A DNA stretch of 64,000 nt from JANYGA01 sp031420415 (lineage in GTDB: Bacteria; Vulcanimicrobiota; Vulcanimicrobiia; Vulcanimicrobiales; Vulcanimicrobiaceae), in the NCBI GenBank assembly GCA_031420415.1, contig JANOMT010000024.1, positions 1 to 64,000 of the forward strand. The letters are read 5' to 3'. Position numbers and translations under genes: made by a program. This document shows, in pieces, positions 1 through 8,159 of the stretch (position 1 is the first letter of the stretch; each line of letters starts with the position of its first letter). The notes under the pieces were generated by a model that was given only the letters and a program-made list of their open reading frames with translations, did not search any database and was not told the origin of the DNA.

Positions 1-13
1 CGAAAGCACGGGG

Positions 14-44
14 CGACCGCTCGTTGACGCGAACGGTCGTTTTT
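14..44 (+). terminator. Rho-independent terminator
   Basis: A 10-bp stem (CGACCGCTCG against CGAACGGTCG, one mismatch) with a six-base loop is followed directly by TTTTT. The T run lies on the plus-strand side, so it would end a plus-strand transcript entering from left of the window. Confidence 0.7.
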
Positions 45-311
45 AGTTATCCGACGACACGGGTGGCGCGACCGACGGCGATTGCAGCGTCTTCCGGTGC
101 GATGATCGTATCGGGACAACGCGACGTGAGATAGAAAAGTCGAGTGCTGAAGCATCACGTTCGAGCGCATCGTCGATCGTGGCGTCGACCGCGCGAAGTT
201 CGCGGGCGAGCGACCCAAAGACGTACACCGCGCGAACGTCTGGAAACTTCCGAGCAGACGCGACAAAACGCTCGAGTCCGCGCTCGAGGACCGATCGAAG
301 CGGCTCGGCTA
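43..311 (-). pseudogene. nucleotidyltransferase-like remnant
   Basis: This frame reads ...VRAVYVFGSLARE..., which resembles the strand-helix and GS-x-x-R signature of MNT/polymerase-beta-type nucleotidyltransferases. The D-x-D metal-binding pair expected about ten residues later is absent and the remaining ~50 residues match nothing I know. There is no ATG, GTG or TTG between the stop of the upstream acetyltransferase (309-311) and the motif, so the frame can only start inside that gene. I read it as a decayed fragment. It could also be a chance frame. Confidence 0.25.
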
Positions 312-806
312 ACCCCAGATGAGATCGACGCGCCACGCGTGTGCGTGCATGACGTGATCGGTCGGATATTCGATATCGAAGGCACCGAGATTCGTGAAGC
401 CCGCACGTTCGCAAACGCGATTGGATGCGACGTTATCGACGGCAGGAAAGGCGAAGAGAAATCGCCGCTTGCGTAGGCGCCGCACGCGCGCGACAATCTC
501 GCGCGCCGCTTCCGTCGCGATGCCCCGGCGGCCGAATTGTGGCAAGATCATCCATCCGGCTTCGAAGACGTCGTCACCGGCCCACGTCGATGCCCAGAAG
601 CCGATATTCCCGACTGCTTCGGTTTCGGTCGGAATCCAAATCGTCATCATCCCGCCGTCACCCGACCAGTCGCGGAAGAGCACGTGTCGCGAGCGAATCT
701 GCTCCGGCGACTCCGCGCCACCGAGATGCGCCATGATCGCGGCATCGCCGACCGTGCGTTCCAAAAGGGTACGATCGTCGTCCGTCCACGGGCGCAGTTC
801 GATCAT
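309..806 (-). CDS. GNAT family N-acetyltransferase (RimJ/RimL type)
   Basis: This 165-residue protein has the single-domain architecture of RimJ/RimL-like acetyltransferases, which move acetyl groups from acetyl-CoA to amines or protein N-termini. It opens with LRPWTDDDRTLL, carries the acetyl-CoA loop around FGRRGIATEA (about residues 91-100) and ends with the conserved NVASNRVCERAGF segment. Its ATG (804-806) overlaps the TGA of the upstream GNAT-phosphatase fusion gene as ATGA, so the two are probably translated together. The substrate cannot be told from sequence. Confidence 0.88.
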   Translation of the reverse strand: MIELRPWTDDDRTLLERTVGDAAIMAHLGGAESPEQIRSRHVLFRDWSGDGGMMTIWIPTETEAVGNIGFWASTWAGDDVFEAGWMILPQFGRRGIATEAAREIVARVRRLRKRRFLFAFPAVDNVASNRVCERAGFTNLGAFDIEYPTDHVMHAHAWRVDLIWG

Positions 807-2095
807 CGCTCCGAATCGCTCGCGTCGCTCGCCGCGCTTCGAATGTAGGCGTGCGCGAGTTCGCTATCGGCTGCGGCGACGATCGCATACGTCGCCATCG
901 GATCGGGGATGAGTGCCGGCGTTTTTCCGTCGCGATCGAAAACGACGCCTCCGGCAGCGCGCACGATCGCAAGCGGGCCCGCGATATCGTGCGTGTGCGC
1001 GACCTGACGATCGATGCCGACGAACGCACCGAGCGATCCATCGGCAACGCGGCAGCAGTCGATTGCGGTGCTTCCCGATATGCGCGCGCGGTGCGCGAGA
1101 TCGTGCAGGCGGGGCATGCCGAGATCGAGCGTCGGGCTCGGGAGGCCGACGAGTTCGCCGCGCCGCGCTGCGATGCGCGTCCCATCGGCATACGCGAACC
1201 CGTCATCGCCCGCATACCAACGCCGTCCGCTCGTAAGATCGCAGACGAAGCCCGCGATCGCGACGCCATCGCGCACGAGGCCGACGGCGATCGCATACGG
1301 CGGTAAACCTGCGCGAAAATTTCGACTCCCATCGAGCGGATCGAGAGCGATCCACGCGTCCCCGCGTTCCGGTACCGCGCCGACGAGGCCGATTTCTTCG
1401 CTCACGATCGCGAGCCCGAGCTCGCCCAAGATATCGATCGCCGCATGTTCGGCCGCGGCATCGGCGGCTTCCGTGCGCGCGCCGTCGGCGCCCATACCCG
1501 TCGCGGGCGCAGCACCGAGATCGACGATCGCTGCGTTGACGGCCGACGCCGCGCGCGCGGCACACGCGAGAAATCGCGTTTCGAGCGATGCGTCCGGGTG
1601 CGGCGCCGGCACTTTACGCGAGAAACGCGCGGCGAGTGTCGCTTCGTCGAATCCATTTTTGCGATAGAACGCAAGCGCACCATCGCGCCAGGCCGACGAC
1701 TGCAGATCGACGGTTGCGCAGCCGAGGCTTCGTGCCGCATCGTCGATCGCATCGAGCATAGCGCGCCCGATACCGCCGCGCCGAAGCGCCGTATCGACAG
1801 CGAATGCACCGAGCCACGCGATACGTCGATTCGACGTAAGCGACGTGCGCGCTTGTACGACGACGACGCCGACGACGCGGCGATCGCGTTCGGCCACGAT
1901 CGTGCGCGCGTTCGGATCACGCAGCAAGCTCCCGAATTCGTGCAGTGCATCGGCGCGCGCGCCGATCTCGTCGTGGCCGCCCATCGTCGCGATGAGACGC
2001 ACGATTTCGGCGTGGTCGGCCCAAACGCCGGGCCGCACGCGCAACGCATCTGGAGTCATCGCTCGAGATTTCGCCACGACGTCCACCGCAACCAC
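803..2095 (-). CDS. GNAT acetyltransferase - inositol monophosphatase fusion
   Basis: A 430-residue two-domain protein. Residues ~18-160 form a GNAT domain with the acetyl-CoA loop RRGGIGRAML (105-114) and a terminal ALAFYRKNGF segment. Residues ~172-425 form an inositol monophosphatase-family domain with SEE (232-234), the metal-binding DPLDGSRNF (252-260) and HDIAG (369-373, usually W-D-x-A-G), so the Mg ligands look intact. IMPase-family enzymes dephosphorylate inositol phosphate, fructose-1,6-bisphosphate, histidinol phosphate or PAP; which applies here is unknown. The GTG at 2095 has GAGG four bases upstream; an ATG at 2059 is the alternative. It precedes a second GNAT gene with a 4-base overlap. 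Confidence 0.85.
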   Translation of the reverse strand: MVAVDVVAKSRAMTPDALRVRPGVWADHAEIVRLIATMGGHDEIGARADALHEFGSLLRDPNARTIVAERDRRVVGVVVVQARTSLTSNRRIAWLGAFAVDTALRRGGIGRAMLDAIDDAARSLGCATVDLQSSAWRDGALAFYRKNGFDEATLAARFSRKVPAPHPDASLETRFLACAARAASAVNAAIVDLGAAPATGMGADGARTEAADAAAEHAAIDILGELGLAIVSEEIGLVGAVPERGDAWIALDPLDGSRNFRAGLPPYAIAVGLVRDGVAIAGFVCDLTSGRRWYAGDDGFAYADGTRIAARRGELVGLPSPTLDLGMPRLHDLAHRARISGSTAIDCCRVADGSLGAFVGIDRQVAHTHDIAGPLAIVRAAGGVVFDRDGKTPALIPDPMATYAIVAAADSELAHAYIRSAASDASDSER

Positions 2096-2216
2096 TCGTC
2101 CTCGCGTACGCGTGGCACTCTTGCCAACGTGAGTCGCCGTCGCGAGATCCCGTACAGGCTCACGACCATCTCACGTATTCCGTATTCGGCAAAGGCGAAG
2201 ATCTCGCGTGAGCATC

Positions 2217-2223
2217 AGGAGGG
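2217..2223 (+). promoter_or_regulatory. strong ribosome binding site fixing the M91-like start
   Basis: AGGAGGG lies six bases before the ATG at 2230. It is among the best Shine-Dalgarno matches in the window and settles the start of the metallopeptidase gene. Confidence 0.75.
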
Positions 2224-2229
2224 TTCATC

Positions 2230-2775
2230 ATGTCAACGAATCCGATTTCGACGAACGGCAACATCTACGATCAGCTCATGCGCGGGATCGACCTCGTGCC
2301 GCAAGACGATTACGTGCGACACGGTTCGTTGCTCGTCGAGCGCTCGATCGATCGAGAATTCGTTCGGGCCGAGAAATATTTACGTGGCGATTCGGTCATG
2401 CGTGCGACATTCGATCATCTCGAATATGCGAAACGGCCGACGTATATCGATAAAGACGAAAGCGCTCGCGGCTCTATCGATTATTTCAGCCCGGTACGCA
2501 ACACGATCTCGTGGGATCCGCGTGTCGCACATCGATTTGCCGACGGCGGCCGGCAATCTCCGGCGCTGGCCTTGGCGCACGAGGCCGCGCACGCTGACGA
2601 AGGCGTGGACGAGAGAGATCGTCTCTTCGAGAAAAAACTTCCGCTCTTCGATAACGCCGAAGAACGCCGCGTCATTCTCGGACCCGAAACACACGCGGCT
2701 CGGACGCTCGGCGAAGGAACACGAACGGCACACGATGGCCAAGAATACCGTGTTGCAACGCCCACGAGTCGGTGA
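2230..2775 (+). CDS. M91-like (NleD-type) zinc metallopeptidase
   Basis: A 181-residue protein with the zincin motif HEAAH (117-121) in LALAHEAAHADEG, preceded by NTISWDP (91-97) and followed by EERRVILGPETHAARTLGE (144-162). This layout of an extended strand, HExxH, then an E-x-x-V-x-x-x-E segment is the one in the Peptidase_M91 family, which includes the type III effector NleD that cleaves host MAP kinases. The HExxH histidines would bind zinc and the glutamate activate water. No signal peptide, RHS or secretion domain is visible. The next gene starts 9 bases downstream, so they form a two-gene unit; a toxin/effector with partner is an inference. Confidence 0.75.
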   Translation: MSTNPISTNGNIYDQLMRGIDLVPQDDYVRHGSLLVERSIDREFVRAEKYLRGDSVMRATFDHLEYAKRPTYIDKDESARGSIDYFSPVRNTISWDPRVAHRFADGGRQSPALALAHEAAHADEGVDERDRLFEKKLPLFDNAEERRVILGPETHAARTLGEGTRTAHDGQEYRVATPTSR

Positions 2776-2784
2776 GGAAACGAC

Positions 2785-3279
2785 GTGTTGCTCTTCGCCG
2801 CGCTCGTCGCGATGCACACCCTCCCCCCGATTCCAAAGCCGAACGAGATACGCTCGATCGTCATCCGTCACGATCCCGACGACATCATTCGATATGCGAG
2901 TTGGCCGCTAAGCGTTCTCCACGACGCGAGAATTCCGGGAACGCGTATCACGGGGCGAATGACGATCCGTCAAATCATTGGCGCGATCGGGGAATCGGGG
3001 ATGCGCATCGTTCCCGGGAAACCCCGTATGACCGATGCCACAACCTATTCCCCGAAGTGGAGCTTTGTTTTCACAAAGACCGATGACACGATCGTCGAGA
3101 TTTCCGTCGATGCAACGGGCACTACCGGCGCGTTGGATAAAACGCCCGTCACGTTTTCAGCGTTGCGACCCGAACTCAAACGACTCACATTCGAAATGCC
3201 ATGGCTCGAGGGCCCGAAGCGCGAGCGGCTCCGATCTACGCCGAATCCAAAACGTAGACCGCAAAGCCGAATTTCCTAG
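2785..3279 (+). CDS. hypothetical protein, partner of M91-like peptidase
   Basis: I do not recognise this 164-residue protein. It starts with GTG after a short hydrophobic stretch (MLLFAALVAM) that could be a weak signal or anchor, then a mixed alpha/beta-looking body and a basic tail (PKRRPQSRIS). It lies 9 bases after the metallopeptidase stop on the same strand and has no other same-strand neighbour before convergent thiC, so it is probably expressed only with the peptidase. An inhibitor/immunity or processing role is possible by position alone. Confidence 0.6.
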   Translation: MLLFAALVAMHTLPPIPKPNEIRSIVIRHDPDDIIRYASWPLSVLHDARIPGTRITGRMTIRQIIGAIGESGMRIVPGKPRMTDATTYSPKWSFVFTKTDDTIVEISVDATGTTGALDKTPVTFSALRPELKRLTFEMPWLEGPKRERLRSTPNPKRRPQSRIS

Positions 3280-3324
3280 AGAGCTGCCGATGGACGCATC
3301 TCGTAAAATGCGCTTTCGCTCGGC

Positions 3325-5028
3325 CTACACGGCTGCCGGGACGTACACCTCGGCGCCGAGCTCCTTGAACTCTGCCGACTTCTCCGCCATGCCGCGCTCC
3401 GCGTACTCGCGCACCTCTTGCGTGATCTTCATCGAGCAGAAATGCGGGCCACACATCGAGCAGAAATGAGCGACCTTCGCGCCGTCGGCGGGTAAGAGTT
3501 CGTCGTGAAAAGACTTCGCGGTTTCGGGATCGAGCGAGAGATTGAACTGATCCTCCCACCGGAATTCGAAGCGCGCTTTCGAGAGCACGTCGTCCCAATG
3601 GCGGGCGTGCGGATGTCCCTTCGCAACGTCGGCTGCGTGAGCCGCGATTTTATATGCGATCACGCCGTCTTTGACGTCTTGCTTGTCCGGTAAGCCCAGA
3701 TGCTCTTTGGGCGTCACGTAGCACAGCATCGCGCACCCATACCACCCGATCATCGCCGCGCCGATCGCGCTCGTAATATGATCGTAGCCCGGAGCGATAT
3801 CGGTCGTAAGCGGCCCGAGCGTATAGAACGGCGCCTCGTCGCACACGGCGAGCTGGCGATCCATGTTTTCTTTGATGAGATGCATCGGCACGTGACCCGG
3901 GCCTTCGATCATCGTCTGAACGTCGTGTTTCCACGCGATTTTCGTCAGTTCGCCGAGCGTGTCGAGTTCGCCGAATTGTGCTTCGTCGTTCGCATCGGCG
4001 AGACACCCGGGGCGTAACCCGTCGCCGAGTGAGAACGTGACGTCGTAGGCTTTCATGATCTCGCAGATCTCTTCGAAATGCGTGTACAAGAAATTCTCTT
4101 CGTGATGCGAGAGGCACCACTTCGCGAGGATCGAGCCACCACGCGATACGATGCCCGTGACGCGCTTTGCCGTCAACGGGACGTAACGTAAGAGAACGCC
4201 CGCGTGGATCGTGAAATAATCGACGCCTTGTTCGGCTTGTTCGATCAACGTATCGCGATAGAGCTCCCACGTGAGGTCTTCGGCTTTGCCGTTGACTTTT
4301 TCGAGCGCCTGATAGATCGGGACCGTTCCGATCGGCACCGCGGAATTGCGCAAGATCCACTCGCGCGTCTCATGAATGTTTTTGCCCGTGGAGAGATCCA
4401 TCACGGTATCCGCGCCCCATCGCGTCGCCCACGTCATCTTCTCGACTTCTTCTTCGATCGTCGAGGCGATCGCGCTATTGCCGATGTTCGCGTTGATCTT
4501 CACCAGAAATTTACGGCCGATGATCTGCGGTTCGAGTTCGGGATGGTTAATATTTGCCGTGAGCACCGCACGACCGCGCGCGATCTCGTCACGCACGAAT
4601 TCGGGGGCGACGCCCTCGCGGATCGCGACGAATTCCATTTCGGACGTGATCTCGCCGCGACGCGCGTAGTGCATCTGCGATACATTCGCACCGGGCTTCG
4701 CGCGGCGCGGTTTGCGCTGTTCGGTGAAGCGAATCGCATCGAGTTCCGGCATCGCTTCGCGCCCCAGGCGATAGATCGACGACGCGCGGTCGAGTTCGAC
4801 CGTATCGCCGCGTTTCGCGATCCAGGGTGCGCGCAAGGCAGCGAGACCATGGCGTACGTCGGTAACGACGTTCGCGTCCGTGTACGGGCCGCTCGTGTCG
4901 TACACCACGTGCGTTTCGCCATTCGTCAATCCGATCTCGCGCATGGGAACGCGGATCGAGGGATCGCTTCCCGCGATATAGATCTTTTGCGTGGTTCCCG
5001 CTCGGCGGGCGTCAACGGTCGCAGACAT
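3325..5028 (-). CDS. thiC: phosphomethylpyrimidine synthase ThiC
   Basis: A 567-residue protein, normal length for ThiC, the radical SAM enzyme converting aminoimidazole ribotide to hydroxymethylpyrimidine phosphate in thiamine biosynthesis. The C-terminal CSMCGPHFC (Cys 523, 526, 531) is the CxxCxxxxC site for the 4Fe-4S cluster, and GPGHVPMHLI and SLGDGLRPGC are family hallmarks. The start at 5028 follows a GGAG a few bases upstream. A TPP riboswitch lies directly in front, so thiamine pyrophosphate should repress it. No other thi gene is adjacent. Confidence 0.97.
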   Translation of the reverse strand: MSATVDARRAGTTQKIYIAGSDPSIRVPMREIGLTNGETHVVYDTSGPYTDANVVTDVRHGLAALRAPWIAKRGDTVELDRASSIYRLGREAMPELDAIRFTEQRKPRRAKPGANVSQMHYARRGEITSEMEFVAIREGVAPEFVRDEIARGRAVLTANINHPELEPQIIGRKFLVKINANIGNSAIASTIEEEVEKMTWATRWGADTVMDLSTGKNIHETREWILRNSAVPIGTVPIYQALEKVNGKAEDLTWELYRDTLIEQAEQGVDYFTIHAGVLLRYVPLTAKRVTGIVSRGGSILAKWCLSHHEENFLYTHFEEICEIMKAYDVTFSLGDGLRPGCLADANDEAQFGELDTLGELTKIAWKHDVQTMIEGPGHVPMHLIKENMDRQLAVCDEAPFYTLGPLTTDIAPGYDHITSAIGAAMIGWYGCAMLCYVTPKEHLGLPDKQDVKDGVIAYKIAAHAADVAKGHPHARHWDDVLSKARFEFRWEDQFNLSLDPETAKSFHDELLPADGAKVAHFCSMCGPHFCSMKITQEVREYAERGMAEKSAEFKELGAEVYVPAAV

Positions 5029-5044
5029 CGGTACTCCAAACTTC

Positions 5045-5150
5045 CCTCGCGGCCGTCTCTCCCTACGCCGGCATGACCCGGATCAGGTTCGGCGGTCGGC
5101 GATCGTATCGCCCTCTCAGCTCGTTCGAACGAGCTCCCGCGAGGATACGC
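5045..5150 (-). promoter_or_regulatory. TPP riboswitch (THI element) of thiC
   Basis: Read on the minus strand this has the conserved aptamer pieces in order: CGGGAGC, the P2 hairpin made from the palindrome AGCTCGTTCGAACGAGCT, CTGAGAGGG, a P3 hairpin GGCGAT-ACG-ATCGCC, then GAACCTGATCCGGGT and the terminal GGCGTAGGGA (about 5060-5070). It sits between 17 and 122 bases upstream of the thiC ATG. CCTCGCGG (5144-5137) is perfectly complementary to CCGCGAGG (5052-5045), enclosing the aptamer and ending just before the thiC GGAG; this may be part of the expression platform. No T-run terminator follows, so translational control is more likely. Confidence 0.93.
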
Positions 5151-5235
5151 CAACTCTACGGGGCGAGAGGCACCATGTCAACGACCGGCGAGCGTTACGC
5201 GAGGAACCCGATTTTCGGGCGGCGCATCTCGCGCC

Positions 5236-7221
5236 TTGCTTCCCATAACGACGCGCGACTTCACCCTCGAACCCTGGCAGAATGACGCCGTCGCGGCGTG
5301 GGACTCGATCGGGCGCGGTACGCTCGAAATTTTCACCGGTGGCGGCAAGACGCTCATCGCCCTCGCCGCGATCGCGCGCATCGCTGCGCGCGAGCCCGAC
5401 CTCCGCATCGCCGTCGCCGTCCCGACCATCGCCCTCGCGGAGCAATGGCGAGCGAGCTTCACACGCTACACGAGCGTGCCTGCCGCACACATCGGTATCC
5501 TCGGCGGCGGCAAACGCGCGTCGCTCGGAACGCATCGCGTGACGATCGCCGTCCTCAATAGTGCGGCAAAAGCCTTTCCCGACCAAAGCCGCACCGTCGA
5601 ACCCGTGATGCTCGTCGTCGATGAATGTCATCGTGCGGGCGCACCGAGCTTTTCGAAGATCTTCGCGATGCGCGCGGCTTACCGACTCGGCCTTTCCGCC
5701 ACGCCGTATCGCGACGAAGTTGGTGCCGACGGCGAAGCGCTCGCCTGGGAAGAACAAATTCTGGGCCGCGCGCTCGGCGCCGTCGTGTACGCATTTACGC
5801 TACGCGACGCCCGCGCGATCGGCTGGTTGCCCGAATACGCGATCCACCATCATGGCATCGAGCTTGCGAAAGACGAACGCGCCGCCTACGTCGCGCAGAG
5901 TTTCGTTGTCGACGGCAACGAGGTGGCCTTGCGTAAACTCGGTGGCGATGCGGGACGCGCGTGGGGACTCCAACGTCGGCGCGATCCACTCGGCCTCGCA
6001 TCCGCGCGCTACGTTGCATCGGTCGCGAAGCGCAAAGACATCGTCTACGCCGCACGCGAACGCAATCGCGTCGCACGTCGCATCGTTACGAACGCATTCG
6101 CAAACGCTCGCACCGCACGGGTCCTTATCTTCAACGAACGCGTCGATGCCGCGACCGCGCTCGCAGCCGATCTCGTCGCGCACGATGCGACGCTCCGCGT
6201 CGCGCTGGAACATTCAGCACTACCGACGGTGGAGCGACTCGCGGCAGTCGAGCGGTTCCGCCGTGGCGATGCCGACGTGCTCGTCTCGGTCCGCGCACTC
6301 GCCGAGGGCATCGACGTTCCCGGTGCCGACGTCGGCATCTCGGTCGCATCGTCGTCGAGCGTTCGCGCGCGTATCCAACTCCTAGGTCGCGTCTTACGCC
6401 GCACGTTCGATGGCAGCGAAAAACGTGCCGTCACGCATCTCATCTACGCAGCCGATACCGTCGACGAACTCATCTACGCGCGCGAAGATTGGTCCGATCT
6501 GACCGGCCCCGCGCACAACGCCTATTTTCGCTGGCCGTTCGAAGCCGTTGATCCGAGCGAGCGACCCGAGGCTCCGGCAAAGCCCGCGCCGACCGAAGCG
6601 CAGGAAACGGAACGTATCGGCAGGCTCCGCTCGGGCGACACGCCGATGCGCTATCTCGGCATCGCCCGCGGCGACACGTATTCGATGAATTCGGCGGGTG
6701 TGGTCACGAACGCGATGGGTCGAGCGATCGTCAACCCGCAGGACGTCGGTCTCGCGCTCGCGCGCGTGCGTGGTCGGCCCGATGGCACGTTCCGCATCAC
6801 GCCGCGCACGCGCTACGTGCTCGTCTACGATACGGCGCACGATGGTTTCGTTGCCGCCGGTATGCTCGCCGAAGCGTTCGTCACCGAGAACGAAGGTACG
6901 ATCGATCTCGACGTCTCCTCTCTCGCGCCCGGCGCGCCCTATCTCGGCGCGCGAACGAACGAACGTGGCACGTACCGCATCACGTCGGCAGGCCGCATCA
7001 AACGAAAGCGCCGCGGAGGTGGTGCTGATTTTGCCGATCCGGACGACACGCGCGAAGTGGTGGCCACGTGGCGCGCGCTCGCCATTCCTTCGATTGCCTT
7101 CGAGGTCAACGCGCGCGGGCACGCGTGGTGGCGCGACACGTCGGGCCCACGCTTTCTCGGAATCATGCCCGACGACGTGCGCTTCGCGACCCAGGAGTCC
7201 GAGAGCCCGGATCGTTTATGA
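5236..7221 (+). CDS. SF2 DEAD/DEAH-type helicase with novel C-terminal repeats
   Basis: A 661-residue superfamily 2 ATPase related to XPB/UvsW-like helicases. The Q-like WQNDAV is followed by Walker A TGGGKT (34-39), DECH (129-132) and SATP (154-157). The second RecA domain carries VLIFNERVDAA, LAEGIDVPGAD and QLLGRVLRR (motif VI). The last ~190 residues lie outside the helicase core and contain related units: RYLGIARGDTYSMNSAG (472-488), PYLGARTNERGTYRITSAG (from about 568) and RFLGIMPDD (from about 639). The frame has no ATG upstream of the core, so a TTG at 5236 is the likely start. The 3' end overlaps the EamA gene by ATGA. It may act in DNA repair, but its substrate is unknown. Confidence 0.85.
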   Translation: MLPITTRDFTLEPWQNDAVAAWDSIGRGTLEIFTGGGKTLIALAAIARIAAREPDLRIAVAVPTIALAEQWRASFTRYTSVPAAHIGILGGGKRASLGTHRVTIAVLNSAAKAFPDQSRTVEPVMLVVDECHRAGAPSFSKIFAMRAAYRLGLSATPYRDEVGADGEALAWEEQILGRALGAVVYAFTLRDARAIGWLPEYAIHHHGIELAKDERAAYVAQSFVVDGNEVALRKLGGDAGRAWGLQRRRDPLGLASARYVASVAKRKDIVYAARERNRVARRIVTNAFANARTARVLIFNERVDAATALAADLVAHDATLRVALEHSALPTVERLAAVERFRRGDADVLVSVRALAEGIDVPGADVGISVASSSSVRARIQLLGRVLRRTFDGSEKRAVTHLIYAADTVDELIYAREDWSDLTGPAHNAYFRWPFEAVDPSERPEAPAKPAPTEAQETERIGRLRSGDTPMRYLGIARGDTYSMNSAGVVTNAMGRAIVNPQDVGLALARVRGRPDGTFRITPRTRYVLVYDTAHDGFVAAGMLAEAFVTENEGTIDLDVSSLAPGAPYLGARTNERGTYRITSAGRIKRKRRGGGADFADPDDTREVVATWRALAIPSIAFEVNARGHAWWRDTSGPRFLGIMPDDVRFATQESESPDRL

Positions 7222-8159
7222 GGCGCGCGATGCGCGGTTCGGTCCTCGACGTACGGTTCGGTGCCATCGCACGTTTACTCGGAGCGCAAATCGCGATCGG
7301 CGCCGCCGCGATTTTCGCGCGTTTCGCCCTTTCGAGCACCGGGCCACTGGCGATTTCCGCGCTGCGACTCGGCATCGCAACGGTCGTCCTTGCCGTCGTC
7401 GTGCGCAAGGTCGCGCGTGTTTCGAAACGTCGTGAAATCGCCTTTGCGATTGCCGGATTCGCGCTCGCCCTTCATTTTGCGATGTGGATCACGTCGTTAC
7501 GTTTTACGTCGGTTGCCATCTCCACGTTGCTCGTAACCACGACGCCGATATGGACCGAGTCGTACGATGCGATCGTGCGTCGCACGTTACCGACCCGAAC
7601 GTTCCTCGGCGCACTCGCGTGCGCGATCGTCGGCGTCGCGCTCATCGCTTTTCCCCGTGTCGCGACTCCGGCGCCGATTGCCGGCCACGCAGCGCTCGGC
7701 GCGCTTCTCGCCGTTCTCGGGAGCGTTGCGATCGGTGCCTATCTCCTCATCGTTCGGGATGCGGGCCAGCGCTCGGCGACCGAGCGCATCGCAACGCGCG
7801 CGATCGTCGTGCGCACGTTCGGCTGGGCGACGCTCGCACTCACGATCGCGGCCGTCTTCGCAGGCGAGGGACCGCCCTCACTTCACGATACGTCGGCGTG
7901 GGGCGGTATTCTCGCGATGGCGCTCGTCTCGCAACTCCTCGGGCATACCTTGCTCAATGCCGCGCTCGGGACGTTCGCCCCGAGCGTCGTCGCGCTCACG
8001 ACGCTCCTGGAACCCGTGATCGCCGCACTGCTCGCAGCCGCCGTCTTTCACGAAGCGCTCACCGCGGTGACTCTTGCAGGCGGCATCCTCGTACTCGTCG
8101 CCGTCGCGCTAACGCTCGTGGAAGCAACTCGTCGCGAACGCGCGAACGTAGCGCGCTAA
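7218..8159 (+). CDS. EamA/DMT family transporter
   Basis: A 313-residue integral membrane protein with about ten hydrophobic segments and the two-fold repeat of drug/metabolite transporters (EamA domains at roughly 15-145 and 165-300). GPLAISALRLGIA near the start and APSVVALTTLLEPVIAALLA near the end are typical. DMT permeases export amino acids, sugars or metabolites; the substrate is not evident. I chose the ATG at 7218, which overlaps the helicase stop as ATGA; an in-frame extension to 7068 would run 50 residues into the helicase frame and lacks family character. It converges on the SDR gene with overlapping stop codons. Confidence 0.88.
   Translation: MRRAMRGSVLDVRFGAIARLLGAQIAIGAAAIFARFALSSTGPLAISALRLGIATVVLAVVVRKVARVSKRREIAFAIAGFALALHFAMWITSLRFTSVAISTLLVTTTPIWTESYDAIVRRTLPTRTFLGALACAIVGVALIAFPRVATPAPIAGHAALGALLAVLGSVAIGAYLLIVRDAGQRSATERIATRAIVVRTFGWATLALTIAAVFAGEGPPSLHDTSAWGGILAMALVSQLLGHTLLNAALGTFAPSVVALTTLLEPVIAALLAAAVFHEALTAVTLAGGILVLVAVALTLVEATRRERANVAR

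Noticed and set aside
1445..2911. 488-codon open frame on the plus strand
   Set aside because: Runs across the minus-strand GNAT-IMPase gene and then out of frame through the M91 gene; an artefact of low stop-codon density at high GC.
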